A DNA stretch of 64,000 bases from Microthrixaceae bacterium (GCA_020637215.1 JACJWI010000001.1:806001-870000); one strand, 5' to 3'. Positions 49,025 through 58,939 are shown, counted from the first letter of the stretch. Notes: generated by a model not told the origin, from the letters alone. Made by a program: numbers and translations.

Positions 49025-50119
49025 TCAGGCGGGCAGCACGACCAGGTCGTCGGCGTGGACGACCTCGCCCGCCCCGTCGACCAGGTCCGCGGAACGCCGC
49101 CCCGCCCGCGACCGCAGCGTGGTCGCACCCAGGCGCACCAGGCCCTTGGCCACGACCGTGCCGTCGGCGCCGACCACCTCGACCGCGTCGTCGGCGTCGA
49201 AGTCGCCGTGGACGCCGGTCACACCGGCGGCCAGCAGGGACCGGCCCCCGGCGGCGACGGCGCGCACCGCGCCGTCGTCGATCACGATGCGGCCCCGAGA
49301 GGGCAGGGCGAAGGCGATCCAGAGCTTGCGGGCCGACAGCCGCCGGGCCCGGGGCAGGACCACCGTGCCGACACCGGACCGCCCGGCGATGGCGTCGTCG
49401 AGCACACCCGAGCGGCCCGCCGCGGCGATCACGGCGCGGACGCCGGACCACGACGCCATCTTGGCCGCGGCCAGCTTGGAGGCCATTCCGCCCGATCCCC
49501 GCGCGGTACCCGCTCCCCCGGCCAGGGCCTCGAGCTCGTGGTCGACCTCGGCGATCTCCTCGATGAGCGACGCCTCGGCGGAGAAGCGGGGGTCGGCGTC
49601 CATGAGCCCGGGGGTGTCGGTGAGCAGGACGAGCAGTTCGGCGCCGACGAGCTGGGCGACGAGTGCGGCGATGCGGTCGTTGTCGCCGAATCGGATCTCG
49701 TCGTCCGCGGTCGCGTCGTTCTCGTTGACGACCGGCACCACCCCCAGCTCCAGCAACCGCTCCAGGGTGGAGCGGGCGTGCAGGTACTGGCTGCGCACCA
49801 TGAAGTCCAACGGGGCCAGGAGGACCTGACCGGCGACCAGGTCGTGATCGCCGAGGTGCCGCCCCCAGGTCTGCATCAGGCGGGCCTGACCGACCGCGGA
49901 GACCGCCTGGAGGGTCCGGGCGTCACGGGGCCGGTCCCCGGCGGGGATGCCCAGGGCGGGCAGGCCCGCAGCAACAGCACCCGAGGAGACGAGCACGACC
50001 TCGTGGCCCGCGGCGCGGGCCGCGGCGACCTCGCCGCTGGTCTTGGTGATCGCCGCGACGTCGATGGTGCCCTGATCATCGGTGAGGCTGGACGACCCCA
50101 GCTTGAGCACGATCCTCAC
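49025..50119 (-). CDS. proB: Glutamate 5-kinase with PUA domain
   Basis: 364 residues. Kinase domain (1-260): RIVLKLGSSSLTD, VVLVSSGAVAAG, VVNENDATADDEIRFGDND, LLTDTPGLMDADPR and GSGGMASKLAAAKMA. C-terminal PUA domain (about 275-364). It phosphorylates glutamate, the first and feedback-inhibited step of proline synthesis. GTG at 50119 overlaps the obgE stop as GTGA. It normally neighbours proA, which here is 15 kb away. Confidence 0.96.
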   Translation of the reverse strand: MRIVLKLGSSSLTDDQGTIDVAAITKTSGEVAAARAAGHEVVLVSSGAVAAGLPALGIPAGDRPRDARTLQAVSAVGQARLMQTWGRHLGDHDLVAGQVLLAPLDFMVRSQYLHARSTLERLLELGVVPVVNENDATADDEIRFGDNDRIAALVAQLVGAELLVLLTDTPGLMDADPRFSAEASLIEEIAEVDHELEALAGGAGTARGSGGMASKLAAAKMASWSGVRAVIAAAGRSGVLDDAIAGRSGVGTVVLPRARRLSARKLWIAFALPSRGRIVIDDGAVRAVAAGGRSLLAAGVTGVHGDFDADDAVEVVGADGTVVAKGLVRLGATTLRSRAGRRSADLVDGAGEVVHADDLVVLPA

Positions 50120-51447
50120 CGGTCGGTCCCCTCATCCAGAACGACCTCATCGAGGTCGGTGTCGTCGAGGTCGGGTTCGTCGAAGGGCTGGACGACCATG
50201 TCGGTGTCGGACTCGAAGTCGAAGCTGAGCGCACCGATGTGCACGACGTCGCCGTTGCGGGCCCCGGCACGGCCCAGCGCACGGTCCACGCCGAGCTTGT
50301 CGAGCCGCTCGCGTGCGACGTCCATGGCGTCGGGGTTGGTCAGGTCGTTCAGGTTGACGGCCCGGAGCGCCTCGCGACCCTCGACCACGAAGCTGCCGTC
50401 GTCGCGGCGGCTGATCGTGATGCCCTCGAGCACCGGTCGGAGCGTGACGAAGCCCTCGGGCGGGGCCTGTTCGGCCCGGGCCTTCTCCACCAGCTGGCGC
50501 AGCGCTCCGACGATCGACGCCATGCCCTCGCCGGTGACCGCGGACACGGCCGGACCGTCGAAGTCGGCCAGCACCTCGGGTTCGGCCAGATCCGCCCGGG
50601 ATCCGATGCGCAGTCGGGGCCGGTCGAGCAGATCGGGTCGGTAGTCGCCGAGCTCCTGCAGCAGGATCGCCTCCTGTTCGGACCAGGTGGCACCGGCGAA
50701 CGGCGACAAATCGAGCAGCAGAACCAGGACCGACGCCCGCTCGATGTGGCGAAGGAACCGGTGGCCCAGGCCCCGGCCCTCGGCGGCGCCCTCGATCAGG
50801 CCGGGGATGTCGGCGACGACCATCTCGAAGCCGTCGTCGGTGCGCACCACGCCCAGGTTGGGCTCCAGCGTGGTGAAGGGGTAATCCGCGATCTTGGGTC
50901 GCGCCGCGGAGATGCGGCTGATCAGAGTTGACTTGCCCACGTTGGGGAACCCGACCAGAGCCACGTCGGCCATGAGCTTGAGCTCGAGGCGGATCCAGCG
51001 CTCCTCGCCGTGCTCGCCCTGCTCGGCGAAGCCGGGTGCGCGCCGCTTGTTGGACAGGAACCGGGCGTTGCCCTTGCCGCCCTGGCCACCGGACGCGGCC
51101 AGCCAACGGTCTCCGTCGCCGACCAGGTCGGCCAACGGGACGCCCTCCCAGTCGAAGACCTGGGTGCCGATCGGCACCGGGACGATCAGGTCCTCGCCCT
51201 TGTGACCGTGGCGCTTGGCGCCCCGGCCGTGGGTGCCGCTCGGTGCCCGACGGTGAGGGTGGTCCCGGAACGCGAGCAGCGACGCCGTGTTGTGGTTCGC
51301 CACCAGCCAGATGTCGCCGCCGCTGCCGCCGTCACCGCCGTCGGGGCCGCCCCGGGGCGTGTGGGCCTCGCGACGGAACGACACGCAGCCGGCGCCGCCG
51401 TCACCGCCCCTCACGTTGAGGGAGCACTCGTCCACGAAGTTCGACAC
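50116..51447 (-). CDS. obgE: Obg family GTPase
   Basis: 443 residues in three parts: glycine-rich Obg domain (1-160, GGDGGAGCVSFRREAHTPRGGPDGG), G domain with G1 GFPNVGKST, G2 TTLEPN, G3 DIPGLIEGA, and a C-terminal OCT domain. The expected G4 NKxD is replaced by SRAD in LRIGSRADL, which may alter guanine recognition; G5 is SAVTG. Obg helps 50S subunit maturation and stress responses. GTG at 51447 follows TAGGCT by 8 nt (leaderless). In many bacteria rplU-rpmA precede obgE; here vapBC does. Confidence 0.95.
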   Translation of the reverse strand: MSNFVDECSLNVRGGDGGAGCVSFRREAHTPRGGPDGGDGGSGGDIWLVANHNTASLLAFRDHPHRRAPSGTHGRGAKRHGHKGEDLIVPVPIGTQVFDWEGVPLADLVGDGDRWLAASGGQGGKGNARFLSNKRRAPGFAEQGEHGEERWIRLELKLMADVALVGFPNVGKSTLISRISAARPKIADYPFTTLEPNLGVVRTDDGFEMVVADIPGLIEGAAEGRGLGHRFLRHIERASVLVLLLDLSPFAGATWSEQEAILLQELGDYRPDLLDRPRLRIGSRADLAEPEVLADFDGPAVSAVTGEGMASIVGALRQLVEKARAEQAPPEGFVTLRPVLEGITISRRDDGSFVVEGREALRAVNLNDLTNPDAMDVARERLDKLGVDRALGRAGARNGDVVHIGALSFDFESDTDMVVQPFDEPDLDDTDLDEVVLDEGTDR

Positions 51448-51455
51448 AGGGCCCC

Positions 51456-51461
51456 AGCCTA
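51456..51461 (-). promoter_or_regulatory. Putative -10 box of obgE overlapping the vapC stop
   Basis: On the minus strand TAGGCT ends 8 nt before the obgE GTG. Its TAG is the stop codon of vapC. The same hexamer-on-stop arrangement is found at murJ/pspA. Confidence 0.45.
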
Positions 51462-51887
51462 TGGGCCGCCGTGGCCGGTCCCCGGAGGGATGATCCAGCG
51501 AGCCGACAGGTCCGAGATCGAGCTGAGGAGGTCGAAGTCCCGGTCGTAGTGGAGGACGGTGGCGTCATTGACGATCGCGGTCGCCGCCACGAGCAGGTCG
51601 GGGATCGGCTGGCGGTGCTGACCCCGTTCCGCGAGTCGCCGTTGCAGCGAGATCGCCTCGGTGGCCACATCCGCGTCCAGCGGCAACCACGGCAGCTTGT
51701 GGAGATCCTCCCACCTCGCGCTGTAGTCCTCCGGTCCTCGGCAGGAGTACAGGAGCTCCATGGCGACGATCTCGGTCATGCACAGGTACCCCTCGACGGC
51801 CAGCGCCGTGAGCACTCCGTCGGCGATCTCGCTGTGGCGCTGCTGCTCGAAGGCGGACTTGTCGGCGAGGTGGCGACCTACCGCCAC
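51459..51887 (-). CDS. vapC: VapC-type PIN-domain toxin (second pair)
   Basis: 142 residues. PIN acidic residues are kept: Asp9 (LADKSAF), Glu44 (VAMELLYS), Asp97 (IPDLLVAATA) and Asp115 (HYDRDFD). It differs clearly in sequence from the first VapC of this window. GTG at 51887 overlaps the antitoxin end by 10 bp, so translation is coupled. Its stop TAG lies 11 nt before obgE and is part of the apparent obgE -10 box. Confidence 0.88.
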   Translation of the reverse strand: MAVGRHLADKSAFEQQRHSEIADGVLTALAVEGYLCMTEIVAMELLYSCRGPEDYSARWEDLHKLPWLPLDADVATEAISLQRRLAERGQHRQPIPDLLVAATAIVNDATVLHYDRDFDLLSSISDLSARWIIPPGTGHGGP

Positions 51888-52081
51888 GCGTCGGCCATGA
51901 CCGGTGCATCACCCAGGTCGTCGTCCGCGGTTCGCAGCGCCTCGAGCACCGCCAGCCGTTCCGATCGTGATCCGACCAGGGAAAGGGCGCGGTTGACGGT
52001 GTCCACCTTGGTGGTGGTCCCGAGCTCAACCGCGGCAGCGGCCAGAGCGTCGTCATCGATGTCCACGACCGTGCGAGCCAT
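51878..52081 (-). CDS. vapB: VapB-type antitoxin (second pair)
   Basis: 67 residues. N-terminal MARTVVDIDDDALAAAAVELGTTTKVDTVNRAL is the ribbon-helix-helix typical of DUF2191/VapB antitoxins. The ATG at 52081 has GGAGG 4 nt upstream. On the minus strand TATCAT (around 52119) is a good -10 candidate, and GATATC occurs twice in the 110-bp upstream gap (52095-52100, 52118-52123), possible operator half-sites. The gap is shared with the divergent surface protein gene. Confidence 0.85.
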   Translation of the reverse strand: MARTVVDIDDDALAAAAVELGTTTKVDTVNRALSLVGSRSERLAVLEALRTADDDLGDAPVMADAWR

Positions 52082-52192
52082 TCGTCCTCCGAATCGATAT
52101 CAACGCCTGGCATGGATGATATCGACATCCGTCCGGCTCCTCACGCCACGCAGACTGCTCATCATCCGCTGAGTCGGGCCGATGAGGGCACC

Positions 52193-55100
52193 ATGTTGAC
52201 GTTTGACGTTCCGCGCTTCTCCGCGTCCTGGCTCCGGTTCCGCCGCATCGCACCCAAGCTCCTCGCCGCGGTGGCGGCGACGCTGGTGATCGGCTCGCTC
52301 CTGGTCCACACCGGGACCCGACCGGCGGCCGCGGCACCGCCGCTCCCGGTGGTCGGCCTCGACCTGGACACCACCCCCTTCATCGGCGAGCAGGTGCCGA
52401 TCGATCTGACGTTCTCGAACCCGACGCCGGCCGACACCGGCTACGGCCCGTTCACCGACCTGTTCCTGCCGACCAACGGCGCCGACGGCACGTCCGGCGG
52501 CGGACCCCGCGACGGCGTGTCGTTCACCTCGGCCACCTACCTGGGGGCGACCGTCCCCTCCACGGTGACCGTCCTGGCCTGCGACGGCTCCGACGTCCAT
52601 CCGCTGACCGGTCAGCCCGTCACGTGCCCGGCCGGGTTCACCGCGGGCGACACGATGACGACGCTCACCCTTCCGTTCGGGTCCTTCACCCCGACCCAAC
52701 CGGCGGCGACGCTGTCGGTGCTCACCCAGCTGTCGAACTTCGCGGATCTGGGCCACACGCTGCCGATCGTCGCCCGCGGCGGGTTCCGCTTCGGCGCCGA
52801 CCCTCTTGCCAACCCGCTGACCGACCCGCCGATCTTCGGCGCGAACGTGTCGAGCTCGGTCACCCCGTCGCTCATCACCATCGCCAAGCAGGACAACGGA
52901 CCCGAGTCCGAGACGGCGACCGGCCCGAACTTCGGTCGGCTGTGGAACGTGGCGGTCGACCTCGCTCCCGGCCAGACGGTCACCAACCTCCGGGTCACCG
53001 ACGCCCTTCCCGACGACATCGCGTACAGCGGCATCAGCTCGATCACCCCGTCGGGGACGGTCACCGACCAGCCCGCCGGGCCCGGCCCGTGGGCCGCCGA
53101 GTCGGTCACCGTCACCTACCCGAGCGCCACCACGCATGCCGCCTACGACGTGGGGTTCTGGGTGCCCGAGCTGGACGCGGCCGGGAACCCCGTCATCGAC
53201 CCCACCGGCGGCGCGGCCACCACGGTCAGCAACGACGCGTCGGCGGTCGGCAACTGGACCCCGCTCGACCCCCGCGACCCCGCAGGAACCGACAACGCGG
53301 TGGCGGACCCGGCCGGGCCGCTCGACACGATCACCGCCCGGTCGGTCGCCACCCAGAAGTCGGTGGTCGTCGCCACCGACACCGGACCCGCCGGCCCGAC
53401 TCCCGGCGACACCCTCACCTGGACCATCCAGGTCCAGGTGTCGGACTACTTCGACTTCGAGGACCTGGCGCTCGACGACATCGCCGCCGACGGCCAGACG
53501 CTCGATGTGGGCTTCTCGCCGACCATCTCGTACCGCACCCCCGACGGATCCGGCTCGGCCGCTCTGGGCAGCTCCTTCGACGCGTCGGTCAACAGCCCCG
53601 GCTCCCCCGGCGGCTGTGCACCGACCGACGCCGGCGCGACGACGATCGGCATCGACCTGGCCGGCTTCCTGGCCGGCGCCCATCCCGCCTCCGGCGGGGT
53701 CTGGCGGGGCGACGCGGCGGGCGGCACCGTCGCGACGATCACTTACCAGACCGTCATCGACGCCTCCTACCGCTGCCGATTCGGTGGTGGAGCGGTCAAC
53801 TCCCGGGACGTCATCGACAACGTCGCCACCGTGTCGGGCCGCGTCGACGTACCCGGGGGCGCGGTCGTCACCGACGGAACCGACGACTCGGTGACCATCG
53901 TGGCGCCGTCGACCGCCAAGTCGGTGTACGCCATCAACGGCGACACCTCCGACACCGGCCCCGACATCGCCGCGGGCGACCGGGTCACCTACCGGATCAC
54001 GGCCACGGCACCGATCACCAACGTGTTGGGCCTGACGATCACCGACTACCTGCCGCTGCCGACCTTCGACATCCCGTCGGGGGCCACGCCGTTCACCAAC
54101 CTCACCGGATCCGGGCCGGTCGCACCCGGACCGTTCAGCCCGATCGCATGGTCGGTCGCCCTGGGCCCGACCGACACGTTCTCGGCCGCGACGTCGTCGA
54201 CGCCGACGCTGTCGGTCGACCAGACCGGCAACTCGGTCGCGATGAGCTACCCCGACTACCAGAGCGCGCCGGGGACTACCGGTCGCACCATCGACCTGTT
54301 GATCACCGTCGTGGCCAACGACCAGCCATTCGCCGACGGACTGCTGCTGACCAACCAGGCCCGGCTGTCGAGCGCGAACTCCCCCGACGAGGTCGTCAAC
54401 CAGGACGTCATCGTCCAGGTCAACCTGACCCAGCCGGTCCTCGAGATCACCAAGGGCGTCGTCGCCACCGACAACCCGGCCGGGACGTTCTCCCCCGCCC
54501 AGGTCGGTCCGGCCGGGATCTCCTGGTCGGCCCCCGGCAGCGCCGGAACGCGTTTCAGCGGCGGGTCGCTCACATCGACCGCGCTGGCCACGGCCCCGGT
54601 GGACTCGAACCTGAGCCGGGTCGACGCCGGCGACACCGTCACGTTCGCAGTCGTCGTGACCAACACCGGTTCCGGGATCCGGGGTGCGTTCGACGTGGCG
54701 ATGGCCGACGTCGTCCCCGCCGGGTTCTCGATGCCCGCCGGAGGTTGGAACCTGGCCGTCACCGACGGCAACGGCACCGCGCTCGCCCACACCGGCACGA
54801 TGCCGGCGTCGATCACGCTGACCGACCCCGCTGCGGACCGGGGGGCTCTCACCGAGTACGACGCGAGCTCGGGCACCAACCTCGCGGTCGTCACCTTCGA
54901 CGCCACCCTCGACGCGACCGTCGCCATGACCCAGGTCCTCACCAACCAGGCCCAGGTCACGAACTTCTCGGGCTCGGAGTCCGGCCCGAACTTCGTGCTC
55001 CAGCCGATCGAGGACACCGCGACGGTCACCACCGCGCCGCCGACGTTCAACAAGTCGGTGATCGCCACCGGCATCGGCGTGACCCCGACCGCACCGCCCA

Positions 55101-58100
55101 ACCTGGAGCTGCCGATCGGCTCGACCGCGGTGTACCGCGTGGTCAGCACCGTCCCCGAGGGCCAGACCGCCAACTTCTCGATCCGCGACACCCTGGATGC
55201 CGGCCTGGCGTTCGTGTCGTTCGACTCGATCACCCCGTCGGCCGGGTTGTCGACCTCGCACTCCGGCGGGTTCGCCGGATCTCTCGCCGACGTGGCGGTG
55301 ACCGGCTCGGGCACGGTCGCGACCTTCCCCCTCGACACGATCACCAACTCGAACACCGACAACTCGACGCCCGAGACGATCACGATCGAGTACACGGTCG
55401 TCCTGTTGAACGCCGCCTCGAACACCACCGGTGGGTCCCGCAACAACTCGGTGACGGGCCGCGTCGGCAGCTCGAACGTGGGCAGCGCGGCCAGCGCGCC
55501 CAACATCCGCATCAACGAGCCATCGCTCACCGTCACCAAGTCGGCCTCGCCGAACGCCGCGGACGCGGGCGACACGATCACCTACACCGTCACCATGGCC
55601 GCCAGCGCCGCGACGCGGACGATCACCGCCCACGACGTCGTGCTCACCGACACGCTGCCGTCCGGGGTCGACTACGTGGCCGGCTCGTTCACCCACACCG
55701 CCGGGGTGGCCCCGAGTTCGATCGACACGTCGGCAGCATCGGCGACCTGGACGACGTTCGCCCCGGGGGCCAGCTCCACGTTCACGCTGCAGGCCGTCGT
55801 TCGCGACGACGCCACCTCGTTCGGCCCGTCGGTGATCAACACCGCCCGGGCCACCTACACCAGCCTGCCCGGCACGCACTCGAGCTCGCTCAGCCCGTAC
55901 AGCCCCCTGGGCGTGGAGCGCACCGGCTCGACCGCCGATCCCGGCGGCGCGGCCAACACCTACAACCGCACCGGGACCTCGACCGTCGCGGTGAACTCGT
56001 CCACGGTCACCAAGTCGCTGGTGTCGACCTCGGCGAGCCACACGAGCGGGTCCTCGGTCACCATCGGTGAGACCGCGACCTTCCGCCTGGACGTCACCGT
56101 CCCCGACGGGAACCTGGGCGACGTGACCGTCACCGATGTCATGCCCGCCGGTCTGACCTACGTGGCCGGCTCCGCGGCCATCATCCCCGGATCGTTCGCC
56201 GGGACCTGGACCGGGTCCCCGGCCCTGCCCGCGGCACAGATGTCGGGCAACAACGTGAACTTCGTGTTCCCGAACATGTCGGTGACCTCGGGTCCCGGCA
56301 CGTCCGACAACACCTTCGCCATCACCCTCACCGCCCGGGTCGCCGACGTGCCGGGCAACGCCGCGGGCACGACGCTGCCCAACGTCGGGCGGGTCACCGT
56401 GGCCGGCACCCAGTTCAACTCGGTGCCGGTCAACCTGACCGTCGTCGTGCCGGCCCTGTCGGTGACCAAGACCTTCACCCCCGGTCAGGCGGCCGCCAAC
56501 GACAGCGTCACCGTCGGGTTGACCGTCACCAACACCGGCACGTCCACCGCGTACGACACCGTGGTCAGCGACGTGTTCGACGGTGACGTGTTCACCTCGG
56601 TGACCCCGAACGCGGTGGCGGGTTGGACCGCGACGGCCGTCCCACAGGGCGACGACACGCTGGTGACCTACACCGCCAACTCGGGCACCGCCCTCGCGGT
56701 GTCCGGCGCCCAGTCCTTCAGCGTCACCGCCACCCTGGTCGGCGACGTCACCGCTCCGGCGACGCACACCAACACGGCGAACGCGTCGGGCACCACCCTG
56801 GACGGCCCGGACGTCAACGAGCGCACCGTGACCGCCAGCGGCTCCGACACGCTCGACGTCACCGGCGTCGACATCGCGGTGACCAAGACCGCGGACGTCG
56901 CCACCGCGGACGCCGGTGAGGACATCACCTACACGCTGACGGTGGAGAACCTCGGCGACCGCGACGCCACCGGGGTGACGCTGAGCGACACGCTCGGCAG
57001 TCACGTGGCGCTGCTGTCGGCCTCGGGCTCCCACAGCGTCACCGGCAACACGATCAACTGGACGCCGTTCCCGCTGGCCGCTCACGCCACCACGACCCGG
57101 ACCGTCACCGTGCGCGTGGTGAACCCGCTGCCGGTCGGCGCGTCGAGCACCACGAACACCGCGACCGCGGCCGACGACCACGCCCACGGGGCCGACACCG
57201 ACCCGTCGAACAACTCCGACAGCGCCCTGGTCGGACTGGGTTCGGTCGTCGACCTGAGCGTCGACAAGACCGGACCCGCCACCGTCGTCCCCGGCGGATC
57301 GATCTCCTACGGCGTGACGGTGACCAACCTGGGTGACCGCAACGCGGACGACGCCACCGTCACCGACACGCTCGGCACCGGTCTGACCTTCGTGTCGGCC
57401 ACCGGCGGCGGCACCTACGACCCGGGGACGCGGACGGTCACCTGGACCGGAGTCGACCTGACCGGCACCGCCGGATCGACCCCTTCGGCGTCGTTCACCG
57501 TCAACGCCACGGTCCCCGACCCGGTCCCGGCCGGCCGCCTGAACGTCACCAACGGCGCCGAGGTCAGCCACCCCGACGACGTCAACCCGCTCAACGACTC
57601 GGACTCGGTCGTCACGGCCGTGGACGCGGACGTCGACCTGGCGGTCACGAAGACCGACGGGGTCACCGAGGTCGTCCCGGGCGACGCGCTCACCTACACC
57701 GTCTCGGTGACCAACTCCGGTTCGCGGGGCGCGGCGGGTGTGACCGTCGTCGACACCCTGGACGCCAACCACACCTTCGTCTCGGCGTCGAACGGCGGTA
57801 CCTACGACCCGGGGACCCGCACCGTGACCTGGACCCTGGGTGTGGTCGAGGTCGGCGACGTCGTCACCCGCACCGTGGACGTGACGGTGAGCGATCCGCT
57901 GTCGCCGCTGAGCACGTCGTCGTTGACCAACACCGCGGTCGTCTCCGACGACGGCACGAACGGCCCCGAACGGGACCCGTCGGACAACACCGCCACCGAC
58001 GTCGACCTCACCGGAGCGGACCTGGCGGTGACCAAGGAGCTCGACTCCCCCGCCGTCGTCCCCGGTGATCGGGCCGTCTACTCGATCGCCGTGACCAACC

Positions 58101-58939
58101 ACGGCCCCATGACCGTCGCCGACGTGTCGGTCAACGACACGATGCCGACGACCTTCTCGCTGATCTCCGCGTCGGTCGACGTCGGCTCGATCGACACCGC
58201 CACCTGGCTGTGGACCGGCGTGGACCTGGCCCCCGGTGACACCGCGACGTTGACCGTCACCGTCGAGGTGAGCCTGGACGCCACCGGCGACCAGACCAAC
58301 GCAGTGACCGTGACCGGCATCGACGTCGGGGACCCCGACCCGTCGAACAACTCCGACTCGGTCACCGACCCGGCGGACCCGACCGCGGACCTGAGCCTGT
58401 CGAAGACGCTCGAGGGGTCCCTCGCCCGGGGCGCCACGGCCAGTTGGCTGCTGGTGGTCACCAACCACGGTCCCTCGCGGGCCACCGCGGTGACCGTCAC
58501 CGACACCCTTCCGAGCGGCCTCACCTACTCCGGAGCCACCGGGGTGGACGGGGCGAACTGGACCTGCACGACGACAGCCTCGGGCACCGTGTCCTGCGTG
58601 CTCGACGGAACGATGCAGCCGGGCGACACCGCGGGCCTGCGCATCTCGACCACCGTGGCCGCCGACGCCCCCGCCGGGACCGTGCAGAACCGGGCGACGG
58701 CGTCCGCCGCCGAGACCGAGACCACCGCGGCGAACAACTCGGCGGTCGCCGCCGGCTCCCTGGCTGCGCTGCCCTCCCCCGTCCAACCGTCGGACGTCGC
58801 GTCCCCCGGAGGCGGCGCCGCTCAGCCGTCCAGCCTGCCGTTCACGGGAACGAACCCCGCAACGCTCCTGGGTCTCGGTGCGTCACTGATCGCCGCCGGC
58901 GCGGCGCTGGTCGTCATCCGCCGCCGACGGGAGCGCTGA
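52193..58939 (+). CDS. Giant LPxTG-anchored surface protein with DUF11-type repeats
   Basis: 2,248 residues. Signal peptide (about 16-50, IAPKLLAAVAATLVIGSLLVHTG then PAAAAPP). Many extracellular beta-sandwich domains follow. From about residue 1560 at least five DUF11 domains begin with VTKT, VDKT or similar and share a GxYDPGTRTVTW motif in two copies. The C-terminus is a sorting signal: LPFTG (2215-2219), a membrane helix and RRRRER, so a sortase should anchor it. No sortase is in the window. ATG 52193 has GAGGG 4-5 nt upstream; an in-frame ATG at 52112 has no signal-like sequence. Likely an adhesin or stalk-like surface fibre. Confidence 0.9.
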   Translation: MLTFDVPRFSASWLRFRRIAPKLLAAVAATLVIGSLLVHTGTRPAAAAPPLPVVGLDLDTTPFIGEQVPIDLTFSNPTPADTGYGPFTDLFLPTNGADGTSGGGPRDGVSFTSATYLGATVPSTVTVLACDGSDVHPLTGQPVTCPAGFTAGDTMTTLTLPFGSFTPTQPAATLSVLTQLSNFADLGHTLPIVARGGFRFGADPLANPLTDPPIFGANVSSSVTPSLITIAKQDNGPESETATGPNFGRLWNVAVDLAPGQTVTNLRVTDALPDDIAYSGISSITPSGTVTDQPAGPGPWAAESVTVTYPSATTHAAYDVGFWVPELDAAGNPVIDPTGGAATTVSNDASAVGNWTPLDPRDPAGTDNAVADPAGPLDTITARSVATQKSVVVATDTGPAGPTPGDTLTWTIQVQVSDYFDFEDLALDDIAADGQTLDVGFSPTISYRTPDGSGSAALGSSFDASVNSPGSPGGCAPTDAGATTIGIDLAGFLAGAHPASGGVWRGDAAGGTVATITYQTVIDASYRCRFGGGAVNSRDVIDNVATVSGRVDVPGGAVVTDGTDDSVTIVAPSTAKSVYAINGDTSDTGPDIAAGDRVTYRITATAPITNVLGLTITDYLPLPTFDIPSGATPFTNLTGSGPVAPGPFSPIAWSVALGPTDTFSAATSSTPTLSVDQTGNSVAMSYPDYQSAPGTTGRTIDLLITVVANDQPFADGLLLTNQARLSSANSPDEVVNQDVIVQVNLTQPVLEITKGVVATDNPAGTFSPAQVGPAGISWSAPGSAGTRFSGGSLTSTALATAPVDSNLSRVDAGDTVTFAVVVTNTGSGIRGAFDVAMADVVPAGFSMPAGGWNLAVTDGNGTALAHTGTMPASITLTDPAADRGALTEYDASSGTNLAVVTFDATLDATVAMTQVLTNQAQVTNFSGSESGPNFVLQPIEDTATVTTAPPTFNKSVIATGIGVTPTAPPNLELPIGSTAVYRVVSTVPEGQTANFSIRDTLDAGLAFVSFDSITPSAGLSTSHSGGFAGSLADVAVTGSGTVATFPLDTITNSNTDNSTPETITIEYTVVLLNAASNTTGGSRNNSVTGRVGSSNVGSAASAPNIRINEPSLTVTKSASPNAADAGDTITYTVTMAASAATRTITAHDVVLTDTLPSGVDYVAGSFTHTAGVAPSSIDTSAASATWTTFAPGASSTFTLQAVVRDDATSFGPSVINTARATYTSLPGTHSSSLSPYSPLGVERTGSTADPGGAANTYNRTGTSTVAVNSSTVTKSLVSTSASHTSGSSVTIGETATFRLDVTVPDGNLGDVTVTDVMPAGLTYVAGSAAIIPGSFAGTWTGSPALPAAQMSGNNVNFVFPNMSVTSGPGTSDNTFAITLTARVADVPGNAAGTTLPNVGRVTVAGTQFNSVPVNLTVVVPALSVTKTFTPGQAAANDSVTVGLTVTNTGTSTAYDTVVSDVFDGDVFTSVTPNAVAGWTATAVPQGDDTLVTYTANSGTALAVSGAQSFSVTATLVGDVTAPATHTNTANASGTTLDGPDVNERTVTASGSDTLDVTGVDIAVTKTADVATADAGEDITYTLTVENLGDRDATGVTLSDTLGSHVALLSASGSHSVTGNTINWTPFPLAAHATTTRTVTVRVVNPLPVGASSTTNTATAADDHAHGADTDPSNNSDSALVGLGSVVDLSVDKTGPATVVPGGSISYGVTVTNLGDRNADDATVTDTLGTGLTFVSATGGGTYDPGTRTVTWTGVDLTGTAGSTPSASFTVNATVPDPVPAGRLNVTNGAEVSHPDDVNPLNDSDSVVTAVDADVDLAVTKTDGVTEVVPGDALTYTVSVTNSGSRGAAGVTVVDTLDANHTFVSASNGGTYDPGTRTVTWTLGVVEVGDVVTRTVDVTVSDPLSPLSTSSLTNTAVVSDDGTNGPERDPSDNTATDVDLTGADLAVTKELDSPAVVPGDRAVYSIAVTNHGPMTVADVSVNDTMPTTFSLISASVDVGSIDTATWLWTGVDLAPGDTATLTVTVEVSLDATGDQTNAVTVTGIDVGDPDPSNNSDSVTDPADPTADLSLSKTLEGSLARGATASWLLVVTNHGPSRATAVTVTDTLPSGLTYSGATGVDGANWTCTTTASGTVSCVLDGTMQPGDTAGLRISTTVAADAPAGTVQNRATASAAETETTAANNSAVAAGSLAALPSPVQPSDVASPGGGAAQPSSLPFTGTNPATLLGLGASLIAAGAALVVIRRRRER

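Noticed and set aside
52100..58786. Continuous 2,228-codon open frame antisense to the LPxTG surface protein
   Set aside because: Its translation is Arg/Gly/Val/Asp-rich with no domain, typical of the antisense frame of a high-G+C gene whose codons favour G or C at position three. The sense protein has signal peptide, domains and sorting signal.
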